The position numbers and the translations under genes are program-made. 64,000 nucleotides of DNA from Pyrinomonadaceae bacterium (GTDB lineage: Bacteria > Acidobacteriota > Blastocatellia > Pyrinomonadales > Pyrinomonadaceae), in the NCBI GenBank assembly GCA_036277115.1, contig DASUNM010000023.1, forward strand, positions 310,001-374,000, given 5' to 3'. Positions 7,938 to 16,370 of the stretch are shown here, one piece after another. Below the pieces are notes generated by a model. It was given only the letters and a program-made list of their open reading frames with translations, had not been told where the DNA came from and ran no database searches. Positions within the stretch are counted from its first letter, which is position 1. Every line of letters begins with the position of its first letter.

Positions 7938-9668
7938 ATGGATGAGATCACGCCAGCCGAAGCACCGGTTGCCAAAAAACCAACCCGTCGCTTTCAGGAC
8001 TGGCTCAAGTCAGAAGCCGCTGTCCGCTTTGGCGAGCTGGCCGTCGGTGGTATCGCTATCGTCATCCTGTTCCGGCAGCTTCAGTATTCCACCTCGGCAA
8101 TTTGCTGCGGCGACTTTGACGGCTACTACCACATGAAGTGGGCGCAGCTGCTTTGGGAGAACATCAAGGCGAAGCATTTCTTTCCACCCACCTTCACCTG
8201 GCTGCCGCTGACGACGCTGAATCCGAACGACTACGTCGATCATCACCTGCTCTATCACATCCTGCTGATTCCTTTTACCTGGTTTCGTGACGTGCAAACC
8301 GGCGGGAAGATTGCTGCGATTCTCTTCGCGAGCATCGCGCTGTTTTCCTGTTATTGGCTGATCGTCCGCTACGAAGTCAGGTATCGGCTGCTTTGGTTGC
8401 TGGCCTTGCTGGCGTCATCCGCGCCGTTTCTCTACCGGATGAACATGACGAAGGCGCCTCCGCTGGCCATTCTGTTCGTGATCATCGGCACCTATCTGCT
8501 GTTCGAACGCAAGCACTGGCAGTTACTGCCGCTCGCGCTGATCTTTACCTGGACCTACGACATGGTCGTGCTGCTGGGCGTGGCGGTGGCGATTTGGACA
8601 GGTGTGATTGCCTGGACCGAAGGCCGCTTTGAGTGGCGGCCGCTGGCGTACGTCAGTGCCGGCTGTGTGCTGGGTCTGGTCATCAATCCATATTTTCCGC
8701 ACAACCTCTATCTCTTCTGGGAGCATGCGCGCGTCAAGATCACCGCCGATGACTTTGCCACGAAAGTCGGCAACGAATGGTACCCGTACGACACCTGGCA
8801 GTTCCTGATAAATTGCTTCGTCGCGCTCGTGGCGATGGTTGCCGGCTATCTCGCTTTCGACAGCAGCGATCGAAAGCGATCGCAAAAGCCTCTGTACTTT
8901 CTTGTGCTCGCGACCGTGCTGCTGTTGATCAACCTGCGTTGGAAGCGCTTCGCGGAATACTTTCCACCGTTCGCGATTCTGTTCGCCGCATTCTCGCTGG
9001 AACAGTTGTGGCGGGGGCGCGCAGTCTTCACGCGCTTGCCTGATGCCGTGCTTGAGGACTTACAACCGTATCTCGATCGTCAGGAACCAACAGTGCTCGC
9101 GAAAGAACACCGGCAGGAAGAAACGTACCGCACCGTGAAGATCGCTTTGGCGGCCCTGGCGCTGGCGGCCGTGTTCTTCGCCAACGTCTATCGCACGTCA
9201 CGCGACATCTGGGAAAGCGAGCCGCGCAACTACTACGCGCAGGGCGCGGCATGGATGCGCACGAACATTCCGGCAGGCCAAATCGTTTTCAACACTGACT
9301 GGGACGACTTCCCGCGATTGTTTTACTTCGACTCGACCCACGCGTATGTTTCGGGCCTGGACCCGGCCTACCTGCACAATCGTAATGCCGAGTTGTCGAA
9401 GCTCTATGACAAGATAACGCTGGGTGAAGAGGAAGATCCGGGGCCACTGATCCGAGATCGTTTCGGCTCGCGCTGGGTGTTTACTGACAACAAAGATCAC
9501 GTTTCTTTCATCGATAATGCGCTGCAAAGCGGTTGGTTTGATCGCGTCTATGAAGATGAGGACTGCAGCGTGTTGTGGATCCGCGATCAGAAAGGCGCGC
9601 CGCCACCCGATGTGAACACTGAGAGTGGAAGCGGCGGCGGCAATCTGAGTGATAATTCGCCTCGGTAG
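7938..9668 (+). CDS. GT-C fold membrane protein, STT3/oligosaccharyltransferase-like
   Basis: This 576-residue protein has many membrane segments and a soluble C-terminal part. The first periplasmic loop contains CGDFDGYYHMKW, resembling the DxYYH acidic motif of STT3-type GT-C enzymes. NPNDYVDHH follows, and the soluble domain has FNTDWDDFPRLFYFD, a possible counterpart of the WWDYG region. GT-C enzymes use lipid-linked sugar donors at the outer face of the membrane. The match is by motif only; mannosyltransferase-like GT-C proteins are the alternative. ATG 7938 is preferred over an upstream TTG at 7914. Confidence 0.65.
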   Translation: MDEITPAEAPVAKKPTRRFQDWLKSEAAVRFGELAVGGIAIVILFRQLQYSTSAICCGDFDGYYHMKWAQLLWENIKAKHFFPPTFTWLPLTTLNPNDYVDHHLLYHILLIPFTWFRDVQTGGKIAAILFASIALFSCYWLIVRYEVRYRLLWLLALLASSAPFLYRMNMTKAPPLAILFVIIGTYLLFERKHWQLLPLALIFTWTYDMVVLLGVAVAIWTGVIAWTEGRFEWRPLAYVSAGCVLGLVINPYFPHNLYLFWEHARVKITADDFATKVGNEWYPYDTWQFLINCFVALVAMVAGYLAFDSSDRKRSQKPLYFLVLATVLLLINLRWKRFAEYFPPFAILFAAFSLEQLWRGRAVFTRLPDAVLEDLQPYLDRQEPTVLAKEHRQEETYRTVKIALAALALAAVFFANVYRTSRDIWESEPRNYYAQGAAWMRTNIPAGQIVFNTDWDDFPRLFYFDSTHAYVSGLDPAYLHNRNAELSKLYDKITLGEEEDPGPLIRDRFGSRWVFTDNKDHVSFIDNALQSGWFDRVYEDEDCSVLWIRDQKGAPPPDVNTESGSGGGNLSDNSPR

Positions 9669-9695
9669 CATCGGCGCCGTTTTCGCCTGAATTGC

Positions 9696-10094
9696 ATGAA
9701 CAAGCTGTTTCAAGTTTTGGCAATCGCAACACTCGTTGGCGCGACGAGTTTCGGCATTATCAGTTGCCGGCGCTCTACGTCTTCTGAAGACGATGGCCCG
9801 CCCGACACGTCGACCTATCGGCCGCTTGCGACTCCGCTGACGGAATTCGAGCAGAAGCTGAAAGACGTCCGCGACGGTCACTTTCAGTTCGTTTGGGTGT
9901 TTAGGCGGTTGGACGGAAAAGAATTTACGTCCGAAGACAGCGAGATTCTGCGGACGAACGCGCCGAGGGTTGTTGATTGGATCGGCCTGGACGACAAGAA
10001 GACTTATATAGCCGGATCGAATTTTCCGATCACGCCAGAGAATTTGGCGACGCTGCAGAAGAGATACAAGATTGAGGACTACTCAGGTAAATGA
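9696..10094 (+). CDS. Small lipoprotein of unknown function
   Basis: This 132-residue protein has a lipobox (ATSFGIISC) after a short hydrophobic N-terminus, then a polar spacer. A compact domain follows with FQFVWVFRRLDGKEFTSEDSEILRTNAP and ends in LQKRYKIEDYSGK. I recognise no family. It lies 27 nt downstream of the GT-C membrane protein on the same strand and may be part of the same transcript. Confidence 0.7.
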   Translation: MNKLFQVLAIATLVGATSFGIISCRRSTSSEDDGPPDTSTYRPLATPLTEFEQKLKDVRDGHFQFVWVFRRLDGKEFTSEDSEILRTNAPRVVDWIGLDDKKTYIAGSNFPITPENLATLQKRYKIEDYSGK

Positions 10095-10100
10095 CTCATT

Positions 10101-10132
10101 GATTCAATGGATCAATGATTGAATGGATCAAT
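10101..10132. repeat. Two tandem 16-bp units
   Basis: GATTCAATGGATCAAT (10101-10116) is followed directly by GATTGAATGGATCAAT (10117-10132), one mismatch apart. The last codons and stop of the dehydrogenase gene on the minus strand lie inside this repeat. Confidence 0.85.
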
Positions 10133-11155
10133 CGCTAACACCAGCTTTCCAAATTGCGCACGCTCTTCCATCAACTCGTGAGCTTTGCGCGCTTCGGACA
10201 AAGGCAGAATCTGATCGACAACCGCCCGAATTTGCCCTGACTCAATAAACTTCATCGCCGCCAGTAAGTCAGCTTTCGAACCCATCATCGATCCGAGAAT
10301 CGTTAAGTGACGATAGAACACGTGGCGCAGATCCGTTTTCGCGTCGAAACCACTGGTCGCGCCGCAAGTCACCAGCCTTCCGCCTCTCTTCAAAGACAGA
10401 ATCGAACCCGGCCACGTGGCCGCACCAGTATGCTCAAAGACAACATCGACGCCGCGGCCGTTTGTCAGTCGTTTCACTTGTTTCGGCCAATCCTCCGGTG
10501 TGTAATCGATCGTTTCATCGGCGCCGAGCTCGCGCGCCTTCGCACGTTTCTCGACCGAACTGGCGGTCGTGATCACGCGCGCGCCGAGAAGTTTCGCAAT
10601 CTGAATCCCCACAGAGCCGACGCCGCTGCCCGCCGCGTGCACCAAAACATCTTCGCCCGGCTGGACATCGGCGCGCGCCACGAGCATGTGCCACGCCGTC
10701 AAAGTCACCAGCGGAAGCGCGGCGGCTTCTTCCCACGTCAGGTTCTGCGGTTTGGGAATTACGTTGACTCCCGGCACGGCAATTAACTCGGCATAACCGC
10801 CGTCGCGCCCGCTGCCGATGATGTCGTATTCATCGCACATGTTGTCGCGACCGGCGAGACATTCGGCGCAATGGCCACAGGAGACGCCGGGCTGCAACAT
10901 AACTTCATCGCCGGCGTTCACCCACGTGACGAGTTCGCCAACTTCGCGTACGACCCCGGCGACATCGTTGCCAAGGACGTGCGGCAGTGGAAGCTTGATA
11001 CCTGGCAAGCCGTTCCGCACCCAGACGTCCAGATGATTAAGCGCACAAGCGCGGACTTCGACCAGAACTTCACTCGCTTTGATCTGCGGATCGGGAACTT
11101 GGGCCAGCTTGAGTACCTCAGGCCCACCGTGCTGTTCGAAGATGACGGCTTTCAT
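10112..11155 (-). CDS. Zinc-type alcohol dehydrogenase/quinone reductase (MDR superfamily)
   Basis: This 347-residue protein of the medium-chain dehydrogenase/reductase superfamily has a GroES-like N-terminal domain with a structural zinc lobe (CGHCAECLAGRDNMC). The NADP-binding Rossmann motif is HAAGSGVGSVGIQIAKLLGA. The catalytic-zinc position reads CALNHLD, so it resembles the zinc-containing quinone-reductase/crotonyl-reductase branch more than classic ADH. It oxidises or reduces small alcohols, aldehydes or enoyl groups; the substrate is unknown. The last seven residues are encoded by a tandem repeat. Confidence 0.88.
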   Translation of the reverse strand: MKAVIFEQHGGPEVLKLAQVPDPQIKASEVLVEVRACALNHLDVWVRNGLPGIKLPLPHVLGNDVAGVVREVGELVTWVNAGDEVMLQPGVSCGHCAECLAGRDNMCDEYDIIGSGRDGGYAELIAVPGVNVIPKPQNLTWEEAAALPLVTLTAWHMLVARADVQPGEDVLVHAAGSGVGSVGIQIAKLLGARVITTASSVEKRAKARELGADETIDYTPEDWPKQVKRLTNGRGVDVVFEHTGAATWPGSILSLKRGGRLVTCGATSGFDAKTDLRHVFYRHLTILGSMMGSKADLLAAMKFIESGQIRAVVDQILPLSEARKAHELMEERAQFGKLVLAIDPFNH

Positions 11156-11172
11156 GATCGTGGACTTCGGTC

Positions 11173-11368
11173 AGCCCGAAGGGCTGAAAGAGAGTAGGCG
11201 GGGGTTGAGCGCGCAGCGCGATACCCCCGGGATCGGGTCTTTAAGAGCTTGACCCTGAAAGGGTCACAGAAGTCTGGCACCTTTCAGGGTGCCGAATTTG
11301 CGCCGATGTTTCCCGGGGGTCTACGCTTTGCTGCGACCCCCGGCTACTCTCCAGCAACCCTTCGGGTT
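11173..11368. repeat. Paired inverted hairpin element
   Basis: The left arm (11173-11232) and right arm (11311-11368, opposite orientation) each carry a short hairpin (AGCCCGAAGGGCT or AACCCGAAGGGTT), then GAGAGTAG, then a larger hairpin closed by CGGGGGT...ACCCCCGGGA. The two arms differ by paired changes that keep the stems. Between them are GACCCTGAAAGGGTC and GGCACCTTTCAGGGTGCC. Reading frames through this stretch look incidental. Confidence 0.85.
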
Positions 11369-11389
11369 GCGAACCTTTGCGCTTGCGCG

Positions 11390-11783
11390 TTAGCGCGCCG
11401 CGTCAATTCCCTTCTTCACTTCACTAATCGCGTCCTTCACAAGATCCAGCGCTTTCGCGCGATGTCCGCCCTTGTCGGAGGTGGCGCGAAGCGGCCAGCG
11501 CCGTCGTCATCCGTGGTTGATCCGGCGCGCCCGCGACTCTCACAGCGTGATTATGACGGCGGTCATAGTCGATACCCTGGTTGACTTGCGCAATGGCCTG
11601 GTTCACCAACGCAATCGCTTTGCCTCTGTGACCGCCTTTGTTGGCCGTGGCGCGTTGCAATTCACGCTTCGCGGTTTGCAGGTCCGCGCGCGCTGCCTGC
11701 ATGAATGGTTGATCGGGGATCGCGGCTGCGATGGTTACAGCGCACAGCAAGAACGCCGCGGCAAAGACGGTTTTGTATTTCAT
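11390..11783 (-). pseudogene. Small exported two-repeat protein, frame broken by a deletion
   Basis: The intact frame begins at 11783 with a signal peptide (MKYKTVFAAAFLLCAVTIAAA) and contains a first repeat with QPFMQAARADLQTAKREL and ANKGGHRGKAIALVNQAI. A second copy starts at APDQPRMTTALAA, but the frame then drifts and stops at 11424. In the shifted frame the expected ATSDKGGHRAKALDLVKDAI and KKGIDAAR follow, ending at TAA (11392-11390). Comparing the repeats, about 26 nt are missing. The family is an uncharacterised small exported protein; a sequencing error is less likely than a true deletion. Confidence 0.75.
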
Positions 11784-11991
11784 GATCCAAGCTCCTTGAT
11801 AAAATTCGCGACTGAAAAGCGACCATACGTTACTACGGTGCTTTCGGCTGAAGCAATCGCAACTCAGCCGTTGTCGCGTACGTACTTTTTGGAACGCCGA
11901 GGGCTTTCGTGAGTTACAATCAGCAGGTCTTATCTCTCCTAAACTGGCTCGAACGTTTCAGTAAATCTCTTATCCAGAGGAGTCCGGAACG

Positions 11992-12585
11992 ATGAAGTTG
12001 ACTCGATTACTACCCGTGGCCGCGATCCTGTTGGTTGGGTGTTCAGCCTCGATGGTCGCGCAGGAACGCTGGCGACGCTTGCCACCTCAGCGTGACGCTA
12101 ATTTTTACGCGCCGCGCAACAAGTTGGAAGAGTTCGAATCCCGGCCCTCAGCCGTGCTGATTAAAGGCCGCACCTGGGTGGCCACGCTGAGAGCACAAAT
12201 CGGCTCGGCCCGAGTGGAAGCAACGGAGATTCGTGAGGCGGGTAACTCAGCGCGCGCCACCGGAGTGACGATCACAATTAATAGTCCGGAGCCCGGTGAC
12301 GTTCGCTGTTTGATCGATTACGAAGAAATCGACGACCTCGTCAAGGCTTTCGATGCGCTGGCGAAGGCCGACGATTCGACCACCAAGCTGACGCACTTTG
12401 AACTGCATTACCGTACGCGCGGCGATTTCGAAATCATCGTTTTTAAGCAAACGAGTGGTGGGATAGCGGCCGCGATCGAAGGCGGCTATTTTGAGCGCAC
12501 GCGCATTTTGCTCACGCTCGAGGATTTCACGAAGTTGCGGTGGATGATCGTGCAGGCAAAGGAAAAGCTGGACGAGATTAAGTAG
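11992..12585 (+). CDS. Exported/lipoprotein of unknown function
   Basis: This 197-residue protein starts with MKLTRLLPVAAILLVGCSAS, a likely lipoprotein signal, and is preceded by AGAGGAG. The mature part is alpha/beta with regularly spaced charged residues (IDYEEIDDLVKAFDALAKAD, EDFTKLRWMIVQAKEKLDEIK). I recognise no domain. It converges with the following minus-strand gene with no gap between the stops. Confidence 0.75.
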   Translation: MKLTRLLPVAAILLVGCSASMVAQERWRRLPPQRDANFYAPRNKLEEFESRPSAVLIKGRTWVATLRAQIGSARVEATEIREAGNSARATGVTITINSPEPGDVRCLIDYEEIDDLVKAFDALAKADDSTTKLTHFELHYRTRGDFEIIVFKQTSGGIAAAIEGGYFERTRILLTLEDFTKLRWMIVQAKEKLDEIK

Positions 12586-13026
12586 TCAACGCCTGGCTGT
12601 CCGGATCGCTTCCGGCAAAGCCTTCAAATCCGGCTCGACCCATTCGGCTTTAGCTTTGTCTGTGGCCAGCAGCTCATCCGAGTAGAACTGAGCAATCAAA
12701 TCCTTGTCCTTGCAGCGATCGATCAGCGCGTTCGCCGTTTCACTAAGCGACATATTTGCTCGATGCTCGGCGACCAGGTTCGCCACGATACGTAACCAGA
12801 AGAGCGTAATGGTTTCGTGATAGCCCATCTTGCCGTAGGTCTCCGACAGCCGGCGAATCCCTTTTGTCATTTTAAGGCTCGCTTCGTCCGGCGAAAGATG
12901 CCACACATACCAGAGCGCCACCGTCAGGTGCTGGTAGTGGCGAAACTCCGCAGGATGAAAACTGCAAGCCTCAAACGCCGAGACGAGCGCGTGAATTTCG
13001 TCATCAGTCTTGTAATAGATCTCCAT
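12586..13026 (-). CDS. Conserved protein of unknown function
   Basis: This 146-residue soluble protein is rich in His and Trp (HPAEFRHYQHLTVALWYVWHLSPDEA, YHETITLFWLRIVANLV). It has no signal peptide. The pattern resembles small helical conserved proteins of unknown function. ATG 13026 is used because GGAG lies 8 nt upstream; a TTG two codons earlier is the alternative. A hairpin repeat separates it from rpsT. Confidence 0.65.
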   Translation of the reverse strand: MEIYYKTDDEIHALVSAFEACSFHPAEFRHYQHLTVALWYVWHLSPDEASLKMTKGIRRLSETYGKMGYHETITLFWLRIVANLVAEHRANMSLSETANALIDRCKDKDLIAQFYSDELLATDKAKAEWVEPDLKALPEAIRTARR

Positions 13027-13054
13027 GATCAATTCTCCAGAAGAAGGCGGGCGT

Positions 13055-13111
13055 GGTACGCACGCCTCAGGCTGCTCGCTCTTTTCATAGCACGCCAGAG
13101 GCGTGCGAACC
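13055..13111. repeat. Paired inverted element, GGTACGCACGCC family
   Basis: The left arm GGTACGCACGCCTCAGGC and right arm GCCAGAGGCGTGCGAACC face each other. Related elements lie at 30511-30568, 54069-54133 and, more diverged, 35835-35887. Confidence 0.85.
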
Positions 13112-13119
13112 GCCGCCTT

Positions 13120-13161
13120 CCAAAAAACAAATGAGGCGGACCGATTTAACGATCCGCCTCA
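13120..13161 (-). terminator. Intrinsic terminator downstream of rpsT
   Basis: Arms TGAGGCGGA (13132-13140) and TCCGCCTCA (13153-13161) form a 9-bp stem. On the minus strand it is followed by a T-rich run (TTTGTTTTTTGG). It lies about 25 nt past the rpsT stop. Confidence 0.85.
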
Positions 13162-13184
13162 CGTGTCGTGACTTTTAACTCTGG

Positions 13185-13451
13185 TTACTTGCCAGTCTGG
13201 TTGACCCGGACCGTCAAGCGCGACTTATGGCGCGCGGCGGCGTTGCGATGTAGCACGCCCTTCTGCACAGCCTTGTCGATTTCTGAAACTGTTTTCGGCA
13301 AAAGCTCTGGTGCAGCTTTGCCGGCGTCTTTCGATAAAGCCGTGCGTAGGTTCTTAATCGCAGTGCGTAATCTCGTGCGATTGCTCCGATTTATCAGGCG
13401 CCGACGCTCGCTCTGTCGCACCCGTTTCTCTGCTGATTTATGATTAGGCAT
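13185..13451 (-). CDS. rpsT: 30S ribosomal protein S20
   Basis: This 88-residue, very basic helical protein begins MPNHKSAEKRVRQSERRR and contains NRTRLRTAIKN, the standard S20 pattern. It binds 16S rRNA early in assembly of the small subunit. The length is normal for the family. It is a single-gene unit with its own terminator. Confidence 0.97.
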   Translation of the reverse strand: MPNHKSAEKRVRQSERRRLINRSNRTRLRTAIKNLRTALSKDAGKAAPELLPKTVSEIDKAVQKGVLHRNAAARHKSRLTVRVNQTGK

Positions 13452-13610
13452 TAAAAAACTCTCCGAATTCCTGAACTACAGCGCCAAGGGCAACGATTTG
13501 GCCTCAACGCGAAATTAGAGATTATGGGGAGCGAAGCCGGGGGTGTCAAGGCGCGCATTCGCGGGATCTCTACGATCTCGGGAGTCTTTGCGGCGAACCG
13601 CTTGGAATTC

Positions 13611-13641
13611 CCTCCCCGTGGAGATGGACCGAACGGGGAGG
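13611..13641. repeat. Short inverted repeat upstream of rpsT
   Basis: CCTCCCCG (13611-13618) is matched by CGGGGAGG (13634-13641). Nothing else is seen between rpsT and the M48 protease (13452-13732) apart from the rpsT promoter that must lie there. Confidence 0.5.
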
Positions 13642-13732
13642 TAGCGCTGATTTAACAGCGCACCCCAAAAAAGAAACGCCCACGGTCCTGGCCCGCGAGC
13701 GGTTCTCTTGCTACTTGGTCCTGTACTTCCCG

Positions 13733-15166
13733 TTAGGCACTCAACCGCAAGGACCGCAGAACATTCTGAAAGACGCCCTGATAGTTTGAGTACTCATCGT
13801 TAGGCGCCACTGCGATCAGGAACAGCAATTCACCGCTGCGGAGTTGAGTCGTAATCACATTCACGACCTCCGGACGTCCAGTCCCCTCGTTGACGTTGCT
13901 TAAGCTAACCGTCAGAGCCGTTCGACCATCAATCGTACTGCGCTGTAGACCACTACGCGAACGCAAATTGGGATTCCCCTGCTGCAGGCTCCTGAGAAAT
14001 TCATTTGTCGCCTGCTGCAAGTTTCGGCTGTTGGTTTGGGCCACACCGACATTCACACCGTGGGTAAAGACGGGCTGGCCGTTTACCGAACCGACTGCGC
14101 CGTTGGGCGCGAACCAAACTGACGAACTGCTGTCAGAGACTTGCCGCCAGTTCTCAGGCACGCTCACTTGCGCAACACCGATCGAGTAGCTTCGATAACG
14201 TGACGATGGATACTCAACCCGGCCTGTCGGCGCATTTGGATAACCCGTGCTCTCGCCGGTTGGGTAACCCTCGCCCTGGTTCGGATAGCGTTGACCACTC
14301 CGCTCGATCTCAGCCAATGTTGGCGCGGATCCAAAACTCCGCAGTCGCTCGTTAATGGCCAGAAAGTCGCGGTTGTCGCGACGCGTGTTCCTTATTTGGA
14401 GGTACTGCGCTTCCTGATTGATACGCGCGTAGCGGTTCGCCGGACTCGGGTGGCTACTAAAAAACCCGCCGCTACTGCCGCCACCCGCGCGTTCGATGGT
14501 CTGGAACATGGCAGCGAGTTCACGCGGATCGTATCCAGCGTTTGCCAGGATGCGCGCGCCGAGAATGTCCGCTTCAGTTTCGTATTCGCGACTGAACTTC
14601 AGGAAGTACACTCCGATCGTACCCTGCGCAATTTGTCCGATGGCCGGGCCACCGAGGATGCTGCCCAAAATTCCCGCGATGCCTGCGCCAAGAGCGTACT
14701 TCTGGGCTTTGGTCGCCTGGGCCGTTCCATGCCGCAGCGCCACGTGGCTGATTTCGTGAGCCATCACTCCGGCCATCTGGCCTTCCGTGCGTGCTGCCTG
14801 GATCATTCCGCGGTTCACGTACATCGGTCCGCCGGGCAACGCAAACGCGTTGATGTCGCGCGCATTCACCACCTTAAAGAAGTAACGAAATTCCGCATGC
14901 TGAAACTCAGGTGGAATGGCGGCAACTAGGTCCTGGCCAACCGTTTCAACGTAGCGTTGCACTTCCGAGTCGCGCAAGAGTGGAAACTTTTGCTCGACTT
15001 CCGCGGCGGCCTGCCGGCCCACTTTCACGTCGTCGGCAACACTGTACTTGTTGCTGTGTAACTTTATTTGGGTTTGCCCCAGAGCCGCGATTGGCGTAGC
15101 GACTATGGCTACAGCCAGCAGCCAGACGGAAAATTTAGTGGTGATGCGTTGCGTTCTTCGATTCAT
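13733..15166 (-). CDS. Exported M48 family zinc metalloprotease (BepA/LoiP-like)
   Basis: This 477-residue exported protein has a signal peptide ending near AALGQT, then the M48 catalytic domain with HEISH (His137, Glu138, His141) and the third ligand in EYETEADILGARILANAGYDP (Glu196). A C-terminal domain of about 190 residues follows. BepA-type proteins survey outer-membrane protein assembly; that role is inferred. ATG 15166 is chosen because GAGGAG lies 7 nt upstream and the signal peptide begins there. Single gene. Confidence 0.92.
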   Translation of the reverse strand: MNRRTQRITTKFSVWLLAVAIVATPIAALGQTQIKLHSNKYSVADDVKVGRQAAAEVEQKFPLLRDSEVQRYVETVGQDLVAAIPPEFQHAEFRYFFKVVNARDINAFALPGGPMYVNRGMIQAARTEGQMAGVMAHEISHVALRHGTAQATKAQKYALGAGIAGILGSILGGPAIGQIAQGTIGVYFLKFSREYETEADILGARILANAGYDPRELAAMFQTIERAGGGSSGGFFSSHPSPANRYARINQEAQYLQIRNTRRDNRDFLAINERLRSFGSAPTLAEIERSGQRYPNQGEGYPTGESTGYPNAPTGRVEYPSSRYRSYSIGVAQVSVPENWRQVSDSSSSVWFAPNGAVGSVNGQPVFTHGVNVGVAQTNSRNLQQATNEFLRSLQQGNPNLRSRSGLQRSTIDGRTALTVSLSNVNEGTGRPEVVNVITTQLRSGELLFLIAVAPNDEYSNYQGVFQNVLRSLRLSA

Positions 15167-15540
15167 TTGAAAGCTCCTCTCGATCTGCGATCCCACGTCT
15201 CGAATTGGAGAGAGTGCCAGGCCGGAGACATGTCCTCCCGGTCTACGCAGTCAATTCGAATGCCACTGGATTCGCCACCCGCCGGGACTGACTGTGATTC
15301 TTACGAATATCTTGCGTTTCATCTTTCACTTACAGGTTCCCGCGCAATTCGTCAGGGTTGCCCAAACGGCCTGAGATTATCAGTTTCAAGCGAGGCTGAC
15401 TATGCTTCAAATTCGTTCATCTCAGCGCCGATTTGGTTCATTTCAAACGCCGTTGCGGCGCTCAGATTTTAGCGATGAAGACACGGCTTAGCGATGGTAA
15501 GCTTTGACGGTGCGCCGCCATGACGGCCCCGAGATCGCCC
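15167..15540. other. Divergent intergenic region with no gene
   Basis: This is about 370 nt between divergently transcribed genes. It should hold the promoters of the M48 protease and the zinc-ribbon protein. I see no convincing hairpin, repeat or small ORF in it. Confidence 0.5.
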
Positions 15541-16263
15541 ATGAAAGCTGAAACTCTCAATTGCCCAAACTGTGGCGCTGCAGTTTCTTCTGATTCGCCG
15601 CGGTGTCAGTTCTGCGAATCAAAGCTCGCAACCGTCGCGTGCCCGTCTTGCTTCGCCATGATGTTCATCGGCAGCCGCCATTGTCCGCATTGCGGCGCGG
15701 CAGCCGCGGACACGAAAGCTTCCTCGCTCTCCACTTTGAAGTGTCCCAAGTGCAAGAGCGATATGCTGGCGATCACACTCGGCGCGTCGGCGATGCGCGA
15801 ATGCGGAAGCTGTGGCGGCTTGTGGCTCGAGGTTGCTGCCTTCGAAAAGATTTGCGCCGATCGCGAGCATCAGTCGAGCGTGCTTGGTATGCCATCCCCG
15901 GTAGTCGAACATCAAATCCATCCTGCTAAAGAAATCAGAGTTCGTTACATTCCTTGTCCGCAGTGTCGCCAGTTAATGAACCGGATGAACTTTGCGCGGT
16001 GTTCCGGAGTCATCGTCGATATCTGCCGTGGGCACGGAATCTGGTTTGATCGCGACGAGTTGCGCAGCATAATCGAATTCATTCGCGCCGGCGGGCTCGA
16101 ACTGGCGCGGAACAAAGAGAAGCGCCAGATTGCATTTGAGCGAGAACAGCTTCGACGCGATCAATCCCTCAGCAATGCTGGAATCCGGGCCAACTATTCC
16201 GACGCCGAACTGCTCGACGGATTTTCTGCGAGCCGGGGCATGCTCAAATTCTTAATTGAATGA
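15541..16263 (+). CDS. Zinc-ribbon protein with two zf-TFIIB-like domains
   Basis: About 240 residues contain many CxxC knuckles. Two N-terminal ribbons (CPNCGAAV...CQFC; CPSCFAMM...CPHC) precede a zf-TFIIB-like unit (CPKCKSDM...CGSCGGLWLE) and a second one (CPQCRQLMNRMNFARCSGVIVDICRGHGIWFD). These YjdM/zf-TFIIB proteins bind zinc; their role is unknown. An in-frame ATG at 15520 would add seven residues; 15541 is chosen because the first ribbon starts soon after it. Confidence 0.85.
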   Translation: MKAETLNCPNCGAAVSSDSPRCQFCESKLATVACPSCFAMMFIGSRHCPHCGAAAADTKASSLSTLKCPKCKSDMLAITLGASAMRECGSCGGLWLEVAAFEKICADREHQSSVLGMPSPVVEHQIHPAKEIRVRYIPCPQCRQLMNRMNFARCSGVIVDICRGHGIWFDRDELRSIIEFIRAGGLELARNKEKRQIAFEREQLRRDQSLSNAGIRANYSDAELLDGFSASRGMLKFLIE

Positions 16264-16315
16264 TTTCGGAGTTTCGCGTGACTCGCTTATTTCACAGGAA
16301 GCGCGATCTAAAAAT

Positions 16316-16346
16316 GAAAGGCCGGCAGGTAACCTGCCGGCCTTTC
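16316..16346. terminator. Bidirectional hairpin between convergent genes
   Basis: Perfect 15-bp arms (GAAAGGCCGGCAGGT and ACCTGCCGGCCTTTC) surround one central base. It lies between the stops of the zinc-ribbon and PEP-CTERM genes and could terminate both. Confidence 0.75.
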
Positions 16347-16370
16347 GTGTCTTCCAATCCAATACCGAAA

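Noticed and set aside
11249..11584. 111-residue plus-strand ORF
   Set aside because: It is read through the inverted hairpin element and opposite the broken exported gene; no family-like sequence.
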